Assembly (NCBI GenBank): GCA_034766995.1
Contig: CM068315.1
Coordinates: 48,433,162 to 48,497,161, forward strand
DNA from: Acanthacorydalis orientalis
Taxonomy: Eukaryota; Arthropoda; Insecta; Megaloptera; Corydalidae
Length of the DNA stretch: 64,000 nt
Reading direction: 5' to 3'
Within the stretch, counting starts at the first letter, position 1, and each line of letters starts with the position of its first letter. Of this stretch, positions 12,899-26,636 are shown one piece after another. The notes below the pieces were generated by a model. The model ran no database searches. It saw nothing but the letters and a program-made list of their open reading frames with translations, and was not told the DNA's origin. Made by a program: the position numbers and the translations under genes.

Positions 12899-13937
12899 TA
12901 AATAATTTTGCTTTATAAAAAACTTGTTGATTTAATATAAACCACTAATACATATATATTTTTAAATAATATAATAAACTAATTTTAATACAAGTTGAAA
13001 GATACCGTTTTTATTTCTAGATCATATAAACCTTTTAATTAATTGTTTTACAACACACTGAGTTGTTTCGAACTGATATGAATTTAAGTAGATAGGTAAA
13101 TGAAATATATAAGTAGAAATTAAATTTAATAACTAATACTAATTTAATTAAACAAGCTTTCCTTTGTCGAAACAATCATATGATAAAGAGTGCAATTACA
13201 TACGCAGAGTCGTATTCAGTTGAAAAATAATATTGTATAAATATTAATTGAGTATACGTTTATTGTATAAAGTAAATTAGATTTAAATTTAAACTTATTT
13301 TAAAAATTAGAATAAACAGTCATTTAAAGTACCGTCTGTGAAGCATCATTCGAATGGCTTAATTCAAATTTAAAAATTTCGAATTAACTTTCATTCATAA
13401 AAATTCATTACAAATATATACTTTTCATTTGCTAGTTTGCAAGAATAAAAAAGATGTTACATCAATACCGGAATCAAATATTTGACATGCAAAAGGGCGT
13501 GACTGAACTTAAATCATAGTAATTTCATTTAGACGGCGTGAATTGTAATAATGTACAATGATACCTGGTTGAAATTAAAGGTAGGTTTAGTAAATTCACC
13601 ATTCATGGTTCGACGCCTATTCGCATGGAGAGGTGGTTTAGGTCGCGTGGCAAATGATTGCGGGTTCATCACTTTCAAACTGCAGTTCGTTCGCGGACTG
13701 CGCGTTGATAACATTATACGAATAGATTGCGAACCTGCAACCTTTAATTTGTGTTCGTCCCTATCATTTAACTATCACTAACATTAATATGTGTAATTTT
13801 TGTATTTAATTTATAATTATTCAAGTTTTTTATTCGTAATATTTGTGTTCGTTAATAAATATGTAAGATAAATACATCGTTTTTTATTTGGTTTTAATAA
13901 AATGTGTAAATTATATTAATATTAAGCTTAGATTTTT

Positions 13938-14022
<85 letters not shown>

Positions 14023-14402
14023 ATGCATAACTGCTGTATTGAAAACCTAAATTTGAAAATGTTTAAAAACAGTCTTAAGCTAATTAAATATTGATTATGT
14101 AAATTATGAATTAAAATGCCTATGCTGTTTTTGCATTTAAATAATTATAAAAAATCGATAGTTTCTAAAACAAAATTAATTAAAAATAAATCAATGAAAT
14201 ATTAATATTTAATTGTTTTAGTGATTCATGTATGAATACACGAAATGATTATAAAATCATTTACATATATATATATATTCTAAATTTTTATAACATCATT
14301 CAAACTTCTGAACTTTTTTTATACTTCTACAATTTATTTACATTTTTGATTATATTTCTAACCTATTGGATGCTTTACACACACACACACGTACACACAC
14401 AT

Positions 14403-14455
<53 letters not shown>

Positions 14456-14754
14456 TTTTGAAATAAAACACTCAGTTGTTTTAAATATAAATTTATTTTA
14501 AACCGTTGAAATTGTAAACTTTTATAATATGACTATGTCGACATTAATACGGATATCTTAATAATAGAAATTTTTTTTATATAGACAAACACTTTCTTGT
14601 TAGTTTTGTTATTAAACTGAAAGATAATTGATAACGATATAATTTAAAAAAAGAATTGTCTCATTTTCAATAAAAGTAATATAACATTTTCATAACATTT
14701 TTCACTTATTAACGTTCTGCTGGAAAAAGTGTTAATTATAATTTTTTTTACAAA

Positions 14755-14792
14755 TTGTATTGATTAATGTTTTCACACATTAATCAATACAA
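14755..14792. repeat. Perfect 16-bp hairpin
   Basis: TTGTATTGATTAATGT, a 6-nt loop TTTCAC, then the exact reverse complement. It is unique sequence, not a simple repeat. Its role is unknown; it is too short for a typical animal pre-miRNA. Confidence 0.8.
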
Positions 14793-15167
14793 AAATGTTA
14801 ATGTATGTCGTAATAGAAATATTTATTTTAATAGTAAAAATACAACCAATCACTATTTGATAATACTTGGAAAGTATTTCAAATACAATAATTTGTTTGT
14901 GTCTTCATATAAGTAATTGATGCGCCTATGAACTATAAATGTTTTGTGGTTGGTCCTGACCTTAGAACAAAGGTAGTGAGCATTAAAAATTATGTCATTT
15001 TTAATTTATACTGACTATTCTGTGAAATTAAAAATCATAATTAAAAATAGCACATGCAAAAAATATTTTCTTATAATTTAAATTATAATTGTATTGTATT
15101 ACCAGTTATTAATGACATCCGCATAAGAGAAAAAGTAGTTTCACACTTTACATACATACATATACAT

Positions 15168-15234
<67 letters not shown>

Positions 15235-15823
15235 CATGATATATGAAATGTTTCCTTTCAAAATAAATTAAATTGAAATTAAACCTAATATAAATACAGA
15301 GTATTTCTTCTTTTGAAGGTTGTTTAATTTCACAATAATCAAAGATGTGTTCTTCTTTTTTTCATTTATATATTTTTTTCCATTATTTATATTTACTACT
15401 TTTCAAGTTCTATTAACTAACATACAATACTGGTATTTAAACGTTTATGTATTTTTTATACCTGTTCTATAGAAACAAGTTAATTTGTTTTAACGATTCT
15501 CCTCCATTAATAATTAAGAATAATTTAGTTTTTATTTTTTGTTGTTGTGTATGAGCATAAGTCTTTAAATAAAACTAATTTATTTAAAAGATTGCAGCCA
15601 GTGGTTAGTTGTAAAGGCTGTTGACCAATGAATAGTGGGTCATTGAATCCGGATTTATGATTTATAATTTAATATTATGTTGAAAAGAAATATTTCTTTA
15701 ATGCTAGAATGTATTTAAATAAGTTGGCGATTTCAATTTAATTATGGGTGTTTCTTTTATAACCAAAAAAACTAATTTTCCCAAACTTAGCTCAGATCTC
15801 TACGCATTTTTTTACTAAAAAAT

Positions 15824-15886
<63 letters not shown>

Positions 15887-16073
15887 GATTCAATTTAGGC
15901 TTATTAAAAGGGAGGGCAAGGGGTAAGAAAAGTCATGTTATTTTTTATTTTTATATTTTAGCTCAATTTAATATTAAAATACAATTGAACTAAAATACTA
16001 AATGGGGGATATGTTTTTTTTTTAATTTTTGCGTTTATTAATAGTTTTGTGTGGAAGCCTAAGTTAAATCACC

Positions 16074-16145
<72 letters not shown>

Positions 16146-16636
16146 TCAGTTAAAAAACACTGAAGCGTATCATCGTAATTTATAGAGAACACTTTTAAAA
16201 AGTATACCTTACTAACTTATGTATTCTAAAATATGTAATTTTTTTGTCATTAAATTGAGAATTTTATCTAGTTAATCGATCATTTAATAGTTATTGTTTC
16301 TGTTTACATAACTTTAAAATTGCATCTACTTTGATACAATCATATATTTTTATTTATATGATAGTATATTTTTTTACATAACATCGAAATTGTAGTACTG
16401 CGAATTAAAGTATTTAATTCAAGTATACAAGGAAATACATCAAGAACACGCAATACATTGTTTGTATTTTTATTTATTTTCATTTTTTTTCAAAAAAAAT
16501 TATTGAGTAACATAATACATAAACCATTAAATTGTTTTTTACGTTTAGATCATTTATGAAAAATGATACATTTTTATGTTTTGTATAGTTTTATAGTAAC
16601 ATTTTTAAAAATAATATGATAGAAGACAATATCATG

Positions 16637-16716
<80 letters not shown>

Positions 16717-18574
16717 TAATGACATATATCAAGTAATTTCAATTTTTGTATAATAACTGTTTTAATTGATGCAAAATTTAAGATAATGTGCAATTATTTT
16801 TAAATATTTTTTTTTAATTTGTGTGTTATGTGCATATTAACACTTTATAATAATTAGTGAAAAGATTGATATACTTACATTGCGTTTCGATCAATATGTG
16901 TATTGTAAGAATTATTTACATTAGTTCCCTAAGAAGAATACATGAAATAATAAAATGTAATAAAACGAGTATAAAATATTGACCTTTAGAATTAAAAATA
17001 GTTTATTTAAATAGAATCTCTTTGCTATTTCAGTAGCATAAATAAAATACAAAAGATTATTCCATTACAACATTGTGCATGTAACAGTTTCTGTAGAAAA
17101 ACATCTACACTTAAAAGTCAACATTAATAAATATAAATATCAAACGCGTCTGACAAGTAACCATGAACTTTCTTCAAACAAAACTGCAATCTCTTACGTA
17201 ACCTGTTGTAGAATAGCAAAATGGATACATAGTTCCTGTGCATAAATAAACGCTGTGAAATGATAATACTGAAATGACAAAAAGGCAACTTTTTGTAACG
17301 TTTTACATAAACAAGATGCTAAATTAAAATACTGACTTGACCTATTCTTGTGTACATTTAAATTTCATATAATCAAGTTTTCGTGTTAATATGCACATAT
17401 GTATTATTAATTGAACAAAGAGAATTGTGTGAAAATATCTTTCGTTTCAGATTAGCAGGTCATAAAGAAATATTAAATAAAATTCAAGTTTCATTTTCTG
17501 TGAGAACTGAATAATTTACTTACTTATCTTGATAAAAAAAACATCTGTATAACTTTTTATTTCTGTAATTCATTTTGAATTTCATTGAGTCTATTTTTCT
17601 TTTAAACTTAACAGTAGTTTTTCGTAAAGAAACAGTTCTTTATAAAATAAAATGTATGATTTTTGTACAAGGAATATTTATAGTGTTTACAATATCCGAA
17701 CGTATATCCATTACTATAGTACATACTTGAATTTAAATTGAATTTTTATTGAAAAATAATTATTTGAATAGATAAAATTCTATTCCATAAAGAATTTTAA
17801 AATATAAAAATACAGAATAATATATTATTTTTACGAGTAGATTTTTTAACTGAAAAGTATTGTCATAAGCAAATTAAAAATATTTATGAATAATAAAGAT
17901 GCAGACATTAAAATTCAGTACCCAGATAATCATTTATTTCATTTTATACAAAAAGAACGTTTAGCCTATTTAGGGAAGGTGAAAATAAATGTGATTCATT
18001 ATCTCTGTTTTTGAGCCTTTCTTTCTGAACACTGATCAATGACGTTTTAAAAAGGTATTTGTCTTATGAATGTTCATTGGAAAGTAAAGACAGATTTGTC
18101 AAATTTAGGTTATATATTAATTTTGTTATCAATAAAACAATGTGTATTTATATAAAGATTTGCACGCTTATTAATTAACTCTCTCTATATCTATTTTACA
18201 TCATGCAGTTTAAATAAATATAAACTGAATATAAATATTGCAAGAGCCTACAAAATTAACAACAATAAATAATTATTAGTTGAATCATAATAATAATCAC
18301 GACGTGGATGTATATAGTTTGAACCGTGTCCTTATAGATATAATTTAGCATAAATAATTATTAGTGATTAAATAAAAACAATTATTTATGACATTTTTCA
18401 TACTTAATTATATTAATTGTTAATATTGCATGGAAAATTACCATAATAATTCATGTAATAAGCTATTAAATTATAAATAATATAATGTATACTAAACCTC
18501 ATAAAATACCTTGTTATTCTCATAGAACAATAAAATATTTTTATTAATGATACTGAAATAAGAATTGTGTAACG

Positions 18575-18650
18575 CAATGGTTCTTAAACTGGAGTTTGTG
18601 GAGTAACATGTGCTATTGTCGGGGGTCCGTAGATTTAATAATAAATGTAG
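18575..18650 (+). mobile_element. hAT-like transposon terminus (degenerate)
   Basis: CAATGGTTCTTAAACTGGAG, followed by GGGGGTCCGTAGA, has the form of hAT/Charlie-type ends (CAGTGGTTCTYAAMCT...). It resembles the right terminus of the complete hAT MITE at 50713-51344. The 8 bp before it are GTGTAACG, but no matching partner end was found, so this is a fragment. Confidence 0.45.
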
Positions 18651-18741
18651 ATATTACTGAAATATAAATATATAATATAGTTTTTACATTTTTTTTATAT
18701 TTATGTGAACATTTTATTTTCGAACTTTTTGTTTATCATAA

Positions 18742-18794
<53 letters not shown>

Positions 18795-18942
18795 AACTGT
18801 AGGATTAAAATAAATATATTCACAATTGAACCAAATATTGCACTTTAACTTCGAGTAAAATGGAAATTCAAGAAAGCATCTTCTCACTATAGAAACTTTT
18901 AATAATATGTCTATTTTCATGAGAAAATTTTAATGTGTGATA

Positions 18943-19387
18943 TCTCTCTAATAATAAAAATCAGTCCTGTTGTCATCAAAAGATTTTTATTAGTTATTCT
19001 GATTGGCTGATAGAGATCACGTGGTTTTTGTTCTGATTGGATGATATCAGTCACATGATCAGTGTTCTGTTTCAGAGTATGCATTGAAAGATAATAAACG
19101 ATTTTAGTGTAAAACTGATAAGAAATTTATTCAAAATATTGTATTCACTGCAGTCTTAGAGTAATAAATTATTATATATTTTAATTTTGTATTTAATTAT
19201 GTTAATTTTTATAAACTCTTCCACTAAAAATTTTAAGACTTGCATTTTACACGGATTATTTGTGTGTATAATGTGTTAATTTCGGTTATTTGTTAGGAGG
19301 GATCGAGCGTTATCGAATGGGGGCGTAGCATCCCCACAAGAAGGGGGATATTGTTGAGCGAAACGAGCAAGGAGTAGAGCCTCCTTG
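18943..19387 (+). mobile_element. Dispersed repeat, possible non-autonomous Helitron, copy A
   Basis: This copy is homologous to 55170-55596 (minus strand) and 56745-56968 (plus). Shared blocks are GATAGAGATCACGTGG, TGTTCTGATTGG, AATTTCGGTTATTTGTTAGG and a 3' hairpin. It begins A|TC. It ends in the hairpin CAAGGAG-TAGAGC-CTCCTTG, so the last four bases are CTTG followed by T. Helitrons begin TC, end in a hairpin plus CTRR and insert between A and T, so the ends are suggestive although CTTG departs from CTRR. There is no open frame, and it is GC-richer than its surroundings. Confidence 0.5.
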
Positions 19388-20734
19388 TAATAATAAGATA
19401 TATTTCACAGCTTAGGGTAAAATATATCAACAAACTAATTGCAACGAGCCTATATGATATTAAAATTTAAAAACATCTATGTTGCGACTATAATAATATA
19501 TCATAGCATATAATAATATTAGTGAAGAATTATTTTGAATAAAATTATCATCAAAGTAATTTAATTTTGTTTAATTGACTGAATAATATAGTCATTTTTT
19601 CAAAAAAACAAATAATTTTTATCTATTATATTATATATTTGTCATATCTGCTAATTATTTTTTTCAAAAAAAATAGTCTAAATTTTAGTAAATTATTATT
19701 AGTTTGTGATAATTAATGATAAATGTAGTACTTTTGAAATTGCATGCATTAACATTTATAAGTATATTCGCAATTTTATTATTAAGTAATGTATTTTATA
19801 TACATGTCATTTTCAATTCAAATTATCTTTTTTAATAGGATTCCAAACAGATTAATGTCAGACAAAATATTTAGTAGCACATTTTCGAAATCGCCATGAA
19901 CAATTAATGTTTTCAAAAATAAATATATAAAAATATGAATAACAAACTGTTTAGAGACCAATGAAGTACGAATAAAAATCTATTTTTATAAAATTTGACT
20001 TGAAGTGTTTTTACATTTAAAGGATCCTGAAACAGGAATATCTATTTTATTTAATAAAAAAAGTGAAAGTAACTAATGCAGATATGCATTTTTTAAGTTA
20101 ACTTATTTGAAAAATATGTTAATGCATATACATACACACAGATATATATATATATATATATTGTATGTATGTATATATATATATAAATACATACAAAAGG
20201 TTATATTATGGTTATTAATAAAAACTATATCACTATAAGAATTCTTTCTTTAATTACATGGATGAATTTAGTCTTTGTAACACTTCTTTAATAATTTTTT
20301 GTACAGATGTTTAAAATTTAATTTTATTTTCAGTAATCTTTCATCGTCATTTAGTGTGTTAAGTAATTTATGTTTTAGTTTCTTATCGTATATTTAAATA
20401 AATGTTTAATCTTTCAATTTGAGATAAAAACACAAAGACTATAAAATTACGAAAATAAATTTCAGCTTTAAAGAAAATGAATATAAAATTAAGAGAAAAT
20501 AAATAAAGAATTTATTTTTTAATTTCTAACACGTTTACATAATAAAAAATTTCTAATATACATAAATCAAGTATTGAAATAATACTTACAACAATAATGT
20601 TTACGCATAATTAATCATTAACGTACAAAATATAATTAACAGAAATCATAATGACAACTTTATATATACGTGCAAGAAAATGTTCAGAATATTGTGATCA
20701 TTCGACGCTTTTTTTGACAATTTATATAAGTTAA

Positions 20735-20825
20735 ATGGCAGGAAAGAAGTACCGTGGCCTGAAGAATGTGGTGGTTAGTGTTCCTCCAATTCACAGTTGT
20801 GAACGCATTGGAGCCAAGTATTCAT
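20735..20825 (+). promoter_or_regulatory. Upstream ORF overlapping the ADAMTS start codon
   Basis: An ATG at 20735 lies 31 nt before the ADAMTS start and in the +1-shifted frame. It stays open to the exon 1 donor and, after splicing to 31752, would stop four codons later (TAA), giving 34 aa. Its context is weaker (T at -3, G at +4) than that of the main ATG (A at -3). If it is included in the mRNA it would lower ADAMTS translation by leaky scanning. It only matters if transcription starts upstream of 20735. Confidence 0.45.
20766..20825 (+). CDS. ADAMTS coding exon 1: isolated signal-peptide exon
   Basis: Sixty nucleotides encode a Met, Trp-Trp, then a hydrophobic core (LVFLQFTVV) and NALEPSIH, a typical cleavable signal peptide with a likely cut after A15. 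The exon ends CAT before GTGAGT in phase 0. The next exon accepts only phase 0, because its other two frames hit stops at once. The neighbouring longer reading frame from ATG 20735 is a different frame and does not splice productively. The following intron is 10.9 kb. Confidence 0.8.
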
Positions 20826-20953
20826 GTGAGTGATATTGAATTTATATATTTTTATCAGTTATATTTAAATTAATTGATCTGTTACTTTATTCAACGTATG
20901 CTTTAATGAGTCATTCGTGTGATATTCTTGAGAATCTTCACTATTGCTGACAT

Positions 20954-21012
<59 letters not shown>

Positions 21013-21265
21013 TTAAATTAGCACAAAATAGAATTAGATTTGTACACTACTTACTTCATGATTTATTTTTGAATTTTATCGTACAATGATACTACGAATT
21101 GTACTACTTGCTGTAACCTTGAACCAATCAACAAAAGCAATCTATACTTTTATGTGTGAAGGTTGTTGAAGGAATTAATTTTCAAAATAGGTCCATATCA
21201 TTATTTAATTGTTGACATGTGTTTTACCAAGTAACATTCTTCCTGAATTAACGTTTTCAAGGTAT

Positions 21266-21337
<72 letters not shown>

Positions 21338-22006
21338 TTCAATGTTATAAGTAGAGAATACTTCTAAAAAATTCTATTGAAAATTGTTATTATTATAATT
21401 TTTTAAATTATCATCTCTCTTTTCCCAGAATATTTTTGCATCAACTGTTTATAAAGATTTCAGATTTGTTAATTCAAACAATAATAAAGTTTTTCGCAAT
21501 TTTCATTCTTTGAAGTTATAGTAAAGCATAATATTTATCAGGTAAATTTATATTACAGTAGATTATTTTTTTTTAAGCCGTCTATTAGAAATATACAATA
21601 AATTGCTTCAACACTAGACATTGAGAAAAGGGTGCTCTTTTTAGTAATGAAAATAACATACATATACATTGAATAAATAAATTTTCTGAGCAAATCAAAA
21701 AAAAATGATATTAATTTTCGCAGTTCGAGATGCTTTCTAATTTTATTTCTAGTTTTTATTGTATAAATGATTTAATGCTATTGACATTAAATAACACGTT
21801 AATACATCAATTTTTTATCCGTAAAGGTTTTCTGATCAGCAACAAATTTGCTATTATCGCTATAATTAGTCTTTAGTGTTTTATAGTGACACAATTGACA
21901 ATGGTGATCTTTTCTCAAGTGTAAAGTAAAGGAGAATAGCGGATCACGCTCTGTTTGTTATCAATTTGTATTCCTTTGTTGATGGCGGATACTTCGTACC
22001 TCAGAT

Positions 22007-22043
<37 letters not shown>

Positions 22044-22335
22044 TTTTTTAATAATAACAATAATAATGCATTTGTTTGTTTTAAACACTTTCTTGTGCAG
22101 AAATTAAGTATACATTTTAATGATAGTGAAAATTTCTAATTTTTACATTATTTGAACAGCATATTATAAATATTATATTATTTGAGTTAAATTCCATCAA
22201 TATGTTTTAAGGATATAAAATATTTACTTATTATATATGTATAGCCATGGGATTTTATTTGCCAATTTCCTTTATATCGTTAAATTATAAAATTATTTTT
22301 TTAAAGGATTTCTGAGTCTGTCTTTCTTTTTTTTT

Positions 22336-22380
<45 letters not shown>

Positions 22381-22793
22381 GATAGTATTATATGATTTAT
22401 TTATGTACTATTAATATATTTTTTTAGAAAATGGCGTATGTTTGGCGGTGGTCCCGATTAATTCAATAGCGTGACAATGTCGGGACATATCCGCCAACAT
22501 TTACTGTTTTAGTGACCATAATTAGTGCCACTCTGTCTGTTCGTGACAATCGAACACAATTAATGCAAATCACTTACGTCACCTGTATAGGAAGTATCGT
22601 CCTGCGATTGAAACCGATGGTCATCTGACCAGCTTTTTGTTTAAATGCCGTTGCTAACTGGTGTCTCTGTATTCATTTGTAAATTATTTTTATTACCTAG
22701 TGTTGCAAATTTTAATACTGAATAATACTGAACGTTTCTAAATTACTAACATTAATTTTGTCACATAAATATAATATACATATATACACACAC

Positions 22794-22847
<54 letters not shown>

Positions 22848-24031
22848 GTATATGTTTACTAAAATATTTTTGATAAAGCTGCGAGTTACACACAAATATT
22901 TTTAATATTATCTGTCGTTATAGAGAAATATTGTACTTTTGCAAGTGCAGGATATTTTAGATTCAAATTCATTTTTTTTGTGCGATGGTTATGATTTTCT
23001 TCAACTTGATGCTTCTTGTACTGTATATCGATGTTAAAAAAAATTGTAATAATCGAAAGGTTAATAGTTATTCTAAATAATAACATACGAATGTTAAAAT
23101 ATCAAAAATAAAAATTTGGATAATTTGTTACAGAATACTTAGTAACTCGTTATATTTTTAAGTTATGTAATTTTTTTTGAGAAACGAAATTAGTAGGGTA
23201 AATTCTAAAGATAGAAATTTAAAATTAAAATCTTTATGCATGAAATTAAAAACTTATTAAATTTATGTACAGTTAATGTTTTGAAATTTATTTGTAGAAG
23301 ACATAGAAATTTACTTTGGGTACATTAAATAATCGACAATTTTTATTTACAATTACAATTAAAAGCACTGTATTAATTTGTAACTAAAAATATTAATATG
23401 CCGGTCATTAAACGAATAAAATAAATGTGAATGTAATGTTGGATATAGATTTTAAATCTTAACCTGTTGTATATATATATATATATATATATTATATAAT
23501 ATACAATGTCACTTAATACTCATTATCATATTTTAGATAATAGAAAATATTTATTAATAAACTTATGTGAAAGGAATGAAAGTGACTGAATGCTGTTTGT
23601 TGTACCAATATTGATTACAGTATTAACAAAACAGGTTGTAAATGAAAATGTGCATTAGCTTTAGGGTCAGATTATATTAAGTATTTACAAACATTCGACC
23701 AAATTATAAAAATATTAAATTTAATTAGATGTAAAACTATATGCATGAAAAAATACATATTAATTTTATAAAGTTAGACAAGACAAATCCAGTCGAATTT
23801 ATAAAATTTCATTCGGCAGTAAACTGACACAATTTTTTTCGAGCAAATTTGTGAACCTTGTCTTACTTATTTCTTGACAGTTAAAAATACTTTCTACTGG
23901 TGTTAACGTTATTCACTAAATGAGTATTGGTTATTTTTATTAAATTATTCTTATAATTTAATTTATACAATGATTAATTAGCAAATATATCAAATTATAA
24001 ATATTACAAGTTCTTAGTAAAATAATCGATG

Positions 24032-24078
<47 letters not shown>

Positions 24079-24460
24079 ATGCTTAGTAAAATGAGAAGAT
24101 TTATTTATGAAATATCGAAAGAATATTTTTTAAATCTTATAAAACTACATATACATAATAAATGAACACATTTGTATCCTTCAAGTATGATTCAGTTTTA
24201 TATATTTTTTTTAAAAAAATAGTTTTTTTTATAATCAAGTAATGAATTTAAGAAAAAATACACATTTTTTTAATTAAAAATATTTTTAAAGTAGATTTGA
24301 AAAAACAAAAAATTATGTATTTTTTGAATTATATTTATTATTCTAGCTATATAAATCAGCTGCTACATTAATTATGTATATATGTGTGTATGTGTAAATG
24401 TCACAAATAAAGAAAGAACTATGGTAATCAATTATAATCTGAAAAATGGTAACTTTTGTA

Positions 24461-24498
<38 letters not shown>

Positions 24499-24511
24499 GG
24501 CGAGAGAAAAA

Positions 24512-24549
<38 letters not shown>

Positions 24550-24978
24550 ACTGTCTTAAATATTTTCAACCTTAACAAAACAAGTGTTCTTGAAATAAAA
24601 TAATTAGATATGACATTAATTGCTAACTATCTTAAAATGTCTCTTCGTCACGAAGAATGCATTCAAATACCGTTAAATTAATGAGTTACGTTTTACATGT
24701 AGACATAGCTAAAACTTTTTTTTAAACTTGTATATATTGCGTGCTCCATGAGTTATGTATTCCGATTGTAAGATTTTCATTATATTACCAACAGTTACTC
24801 ACTTATATTGTACGGATTGCTTTGCATCCTGATCATTTTATGAACTGAATATATAATTATATTATGGAAAATAAAAGTTGTATATACATATGTATGAATA
24901 CTTGCTTAATTATTATAAATTCATTAATTATATTTGCAGTAAAGTTGAAAAATTATCCTATTCAACAGTTTATGAAAT

Positions 24979-25036
<58 letters not shown>

Positions 25037-25733
25037 TAGATGTATATGAATATATATGTATATATAATGCATAATGTGTCAATTCGTGCGTATCAAAAGA
25101 AAAAAAACATGTATGCCACATTGAAAGTAAAACTGAAATTAATATTTCCGTTAAATAACAAAAGAAACATCATCAGATTAAATTCAAAGTAGTTCTTCAT
25201 TCCTAATGTTTCTAAAAAAAATATTCTCAATTTAGACAGATACGTTTTTGAAGGAATTCAAACACTACTTCACTAACTGAATACGTGTGTACATAAATTT
25301 AAATTTGATGTGTCTGAATTTAATCTTATGTTAGATTTTATTATGGATCTGTGTGCTGTCCAGTTACATGACCCAAAATACGATACAGTTTAATCAAAGT
25401 TTATATGAATATTATATATATATATATATATATACAGTGGCGCACTCAGGACTTAATCTTGGGAGGGGCCGAGTTGAACGGATAACATTTTTTTTAATGC
25501 GAATTCAATAATATTCAATAGAATTCATTAATTAGGGGATTATAAAAATTTATTTAAAAAATAAAATCCAACTTTATTTTCTTTTTTCAAAGCTCTTGAA
25601 TTACTTCAGTCGTGGTTACATTAACCTCTCTGTGTATACAAAGAAGATAGTGATAGGGGATTACATTAATTTATCTGTGTATATAGGAGCTTATGGGGAG
25701 GCCAGAGCCGCTTGGCTCCCCCTGGGTGCGCCA

Positions 25734-25798
<65 letters not shown>

Positions 25799-26559
25799 GA
25801 GTTTTCCATTAAGGACGTAATTTTTTACCTTTATATATATATATATACAGTGGCCAACAAAAATATTCACACAGTTGGCAATTTTACATAAAATGCTAAT
25901 TTTCTGTTTAAATTAAAGGTGTTGTTTTAGGATTTTCACTATTTTGTTTCAATAAACCTATTATGCTTCACTTATAATTACACATTTAACTTGCATTAAT
26001 ACACTTTTCCAGGAAACTAAAAAAATATACAACGCAAAAGTATACAAACAAATGAAGTACGTCAGTGGATCATTTATAATTGCCCACATGTACTGCAAAA
26101 TCCTCCTCGATCGCCAGACATGAACTCAATAGAAAATCTTTGGGCCCTTACGGAAGAGCGTATCAGGAAACTTCTCAATAAATAACAACAAAAAAAAGAT
26201 ACTTTTTGGAAGACTGGAGCAAAATAACGCCCGAACAAACACAAAATTTAGTCGAATCTATGCTAAAACAACTTCTAGCTGTAATCAGTGCTAATGGAAG
26301 CCCTACAAAATATAAATTTAAAAATTACATTACACTTTGGTTAGTTACTTATCATTTGTTTGAATACTTTTGCGTTCATATTTTTTAGTTTCCTGGAAAA
26401 GTGTATTAATGAAAATTAAATTTCTAATTATAAGTGAAGTATAATAGGTTTGAGTAAAACAAAATATTGAAAATTATAAAACAATGCCTTTAAATTAAAG
26501 AGAAAATTAGCATTTTGTTTAAAATTACTAACTGAATTTGTTTGAATACTTTTGCTGGT

Positions 26560-26636
<77 letters not shown>

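Larger units (their letters stand above)
12826..20734. other. Intergenic region with TA arrays and repeat copies, no clear gene
   Basis: It contains at least eight TA/CA arrays. A GC-richer island at about 13480-13770 has open frames on both strands (76 aa plus, 61 aa minus) but no recognised domain. There is a perfect 16-bp hairpin at 14755-14792. A hAT-like end lies at 18575 and a Helitron-like repeat copy at 18943-19387. The stretches 16750-18570 and 19400-20700 show nothing I can name. The island might be a promoter, an untranslated exon or an old insertion. Confidence 0.5.

Noticed and set aside
19250..19395. GC-rich segment first considered as a tRNA or other structured RNA gene
   Set aside because: No cloverleaf or conserved A/B box could be drawn, and the segment recurs at 55.2 and 56.9 kb as the end of a dispersed repeat.
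20735..20825. Reading ATG 20735 as the start of the ADAMTS protein
   Set aside because: That frame gives a basic, non-hydrophobic N-terminus and hits a stop four codons into exon 2. The +1 frame from 20766 gives a signal peptide and stays open.
22886..23086. 66-aa minus-strand frame in ADAMTS intron 1
   Set aside because: Same low-information composition; no splice sites that join it to anything.
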